Positions 62,048-64,000 of a stretch of DNA of 64,000 bases are shown here, in pieces. How positions within the stretch are numbered: position 1 is the stretch's first letter; each line of letters opens with the position of its first letter. The DNA lies in assembly GCF_026625885.1 (NCBI RefSeq), contig NZ_CP113068.1, positions 5,518,001 through 5,582,000 on the forward strand. Reading direction: 5' to 3'. The position numbers and the translations under genes are program-made. The notes under the pieces were generated by a model. It was given only the letters and a program-made list of their open reading frames with translations, was not told the DNA's origin and ran no database searches. This DNA is from Roseateles sp. SL47. GTDB lineage: Bacteria > Pseudomonadota > Gammaproteobacteria > Burkholderiales > Burkholderiaceae_C.

Positions 62048-64000
62048 TCAATGCGCTTCGTCCCAGTTGCTGCCCACGCCCACCTCGGCCAGCAGCGGCA
62101 CCTTCAGCGCGGCCACACCGGCCATCAGCGTCGGCACTTCGGACTTCACCCAGTCCAGTTCGTCCTCAGGCACCTCGAACACCAGTTCGTCATGCACCTG
62201 CATCACGATGCGGGTGCGCTTCTGCTGCTCATCCAGGGCCTGCTGCACGGCAATCATGGCCAGCTTGATGAGATCGGCGGCCGTACCCTGCATCGGCGCA
62301 TTGATGGCCTGGCGCTCGGCGCCGCTGCGGCGCGGGCCGTTGCCGGAGTTGATTTCCGGCAACCACAGGCGGCGGCCGAAGACGGTCTCCACATACCCCT
62401 TCGCCTTGGCGAACTGCTTGGTGTCGTCCATATAGGTGCGAACACCGGCAAAGCGGGTGAAATACCGGTCGATGTAGTCCTTGGCCGCCTTCTGTTCAAT
62501 GCCCAGGGACTGCGCCAGGCCGAAGGCCCCCATGCCGTAGATCAGACCGAAATTGATGGTCTTGGCATAACGGCGCTGTTCCGGCGTCACCGCCTCCAGC
62601 GCGCCGCCGAACACCTCGGCGGCCGTGGCCCGGTGCACGTCCTGGCCTTCCTGGAAGGCGCGCAGCAGGCCCGGGTCTTCGCTGATGTGCGCCATGATGC
62701 GCAGCTCGATCTGGGAATAGTCCGCGCTGACGATGCGATGGCCGGGCGGCGCCACAAAGGCTTCCCGCACGCGTCGGCCCTCGGCCGTGCGGATGGGGAT
62801 GTTCTGCAGGTTGGGCTCGTTGCTGGAGAGGCGGCCGGTCACCGCCACCGCCTGCGCGTAGGTGGTGTGTACCCGGCCGGTCTGCGCATTCACCATCAGC
62901 GGCAGCTTGTCGGTGTAGGTGCTCTTGAGCTTGGACAGTGCCCGATATTCCAGGATCTTGGCCGGCAACGGGAAATCGGCGGAGAGCTTCTCCAGCACTT
63001 CCTCGTCGGTGGACGGTGCCCCGGTGGCCGTGCGCTTGACCACTGGCAGGCCCAGGCGGTTGAAGAGGATCTCGCCGATCTGCTTGGGTGAGCCCATGTT
63101 GAAGGGTTGGCCGGCCATCTCATGGGCGGCCTGCTCGGCCGCCACCATGCGCTGGCCCAACTCGGCACTTTGCGCCTGCAGCTTGGCGGCGTCGATCAGC
63201 ACACCGGTACGCTCGATCCGCGCCAGCAACCGGGACACCGGAATCTCCAGCTGCTCGTAGACAAAACGCAGCTGGGGTTCCGCTTCCAGGCGTGGCATCA
63301 GCGTCTGGTGCACCTGCAGGCACATCTCGGAGTCCTCGCCGGAGTACTCGGCCGCCTTGGCCACTTCCACCTGTGCAAACGGAATCTGATGCGCGCCCTT
63401 GCCGCACAGGTCTTCGTAACTCAGGCCCTTGCGGCCCAGCACGCGGTCGGCCAGTGCTTCCAGGCCATGGCTGCGGTGGGCCTCAAGGACGTAGCTTTCC
63501 AACATGGTGTCGAAAGCGTAGCCCTGCACCTGGATGCCGTGGTTGGCAAACACGTGGGTGTCGTACTTGATGTTCTGTCCGACCTTTGGCCGTGTGGCAT
63601 CTTCCAGCCAGGGCTTCAGGCGGGCCAGCACCTCGTCCAACGGCAATTGGGTGGGCGCATCGGGACCTTCATGGCGCAGCGGCACATAGGCGGCCTCGCC
63701 CGGCTGGACGCTGAAGCTGATGCCGACGATGCGGGCTTGCATCGCATCCAGCGAATCGGTTTCGGTATCCAGGGCGGCGAGCGGTGCTTGTTGCAGGCGT
63801 TCCAGCCAGGCGTCCAGACGCGGCCATTCGGTGAGGGTTTCGTAGTGCTTCTCGACGGGTGCGGGCGGCACGGGCGCATCGGCGAACAGGTCGGCCGTCT
63901 GGCCGGGCGCCAGTTCCGGCGTGGCGGGGGCGCCGTGGCTGGGCGACGTCCCGCCGACGCGGGTTTCCAGCTCACGCTTCCAGGTCTTGAAGCCATTGCG
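62048..64000 (-). CDS. polA: DNA polymerase I (partial, 5' part beyond window)
   Basis: The frame is open to the right edge, so the 5'-nuclease domain is mostly missing; the first visible residues (RNGFKTWKRELE) are its end. About 650 residues remain. The 3'-5' exonuclease domain keeps its metal ligands (AALDTETDSLDAM, VGQNIKYDTHVFA, EYSGEDSEMC), so proofreading should be active. Polymerase motifs: A RIVSADYSQIELRIMAH, B RRYAKTINFGLIYGMGAFGL and C MQVHDELVFEVPEDEL. It functions in Okazaki-fragment processing and repair. The last residues are GVGSNWDEAH. Its stop lies 74 bp from the lolC start. Confidence 0.97.
   Translation of the reverse strand, partial: RNGFKTWKRELETRVGGTSPSHGAPATPELAPGQTADLFADAPVPPAPVEKHYETLTEWPRLDAWLERLQQAPLAALDTETDSLDAMQARIVGISFSVQPGEAAYVPLRHEGPDAPTQLPLDEVLARLKPWLEDATRPKVGQNIKYDTHVFANHGIQVQGYAFDTMLESYVLEAHRSHGLEALADRVLGRKGLSYEDLCGKGAHQIPFAQVEVAKAAEYSGEDSEMCLQVHQTLMPRLEAEPQLRFVYEQLEIPVSRLLARIERTGVLIDAAKLQAQSAELGQRMVAAEQAAHEMAGQPFNMGSPKQIGEILFNRLGLPVVKRTATGAPSTDEEVLEKLSADFPLPAKILEYRALSKLKSTYTDKLPLMVNAQTGRVHTTYAQAVAVTGRLSSNEPNLQNIPIRTAEGRRVREAFVAPPGHRIVSADYSQIELRIMAHISEDPGLLRAFQEGQDVHRATAAEVFGGALEAVTPEQRRYAKTINFGLIYGMGAFGLAQSLGIEQKAAKDYIDRYFTRFAGVRTYMDDTKQFAKAKGYVETVFGRRLWLPEINSGNGPRRSGAERQAINAPMQGTAADLIKLAMIAVQQALDEQQKRTRIVMQVHDELVFEVPEDELDWVKSEVPTLMAGVAALKVPLLAEVGVGSNWDEAH

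Overview
This window comes from a GC-rich Burkholderiales bacterium. The 16S/23S rRNA sequence, the gene families and the codon use suggest a Roseateles/Mitsuaria-type relative; the genus is an inference. The content is mostly ordinary chromosome. It stands out for a complete bufferin-type metallophore operon, two near-identical rRNA operons in tandem, a group II intron parked behind a terminator, and many short tandem repeats between genes.

Layout. 1-974: HlyD-type adaptor running off the left edge. 1249-3071 (-): cytoplasmic receiver-histidine kinase and its NarL-type regulator. 3368-8993 (+): chemotaxis operon (CheZ-like protein, CheY, CheA, MCP, CheW), closed by a two-way terminator. 9169-15339: FtsX-family permease, YgiD-type dioxygenase, LpxO-like lipid A hydroxylase and MFS exporter. 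15576: tRNA-Gly(CCC). 15998-20639 (+): ECF-type promoter, then bufferin precursor (DUF2282), MNIO enzyme (DUF692), partner (DUF2063), DoxX, an NrsF-type anti-sigma without cysteines, the ECF sigma factor, and a second NrsF that has the cysteines. 20658-27730: gabD, alaS, a YecA/UPF0149 protein, a SET-domain protein and a YhhY-like acetyltransferase. 27834-39065 (-): a soluble double-Cache/CheW protein, a small exported protein, and the pbpC/alpha-2-macroglobulin pair.

39338-50600 holds two rRNA operons, both on the minus strand and head to tail. The downstream one (39383-44797) carries tRNA-Ile and tRNA-Ala between 16S and 23S. The upstream one (45203-50323) has lost the tRNA block. Each has its own promoter, terminator and RNase III processing stems. 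50908-52782 is a group IIC-like intron whose maturase gene is frameshifted; it sits directly behind the terminator of tctA. 52850-64000 (-): tctBA, a GspE-family ATPase, a spermidine-synthase-like protein, a deoxyinosine glycosylase, tatD, purU, lolDC and the 3' part of polA.

The strongest biology is the bufferin locus. Promoter, ribosomally made peptide, modifying enzyme pair, membrane partner and sigma/anti-sigma switch form one self-contained, probably self-regulated unit, and the doubled anti-sigma with asymmetric cysteines is unusual. All functions are read from motifs and context; no searches were run.
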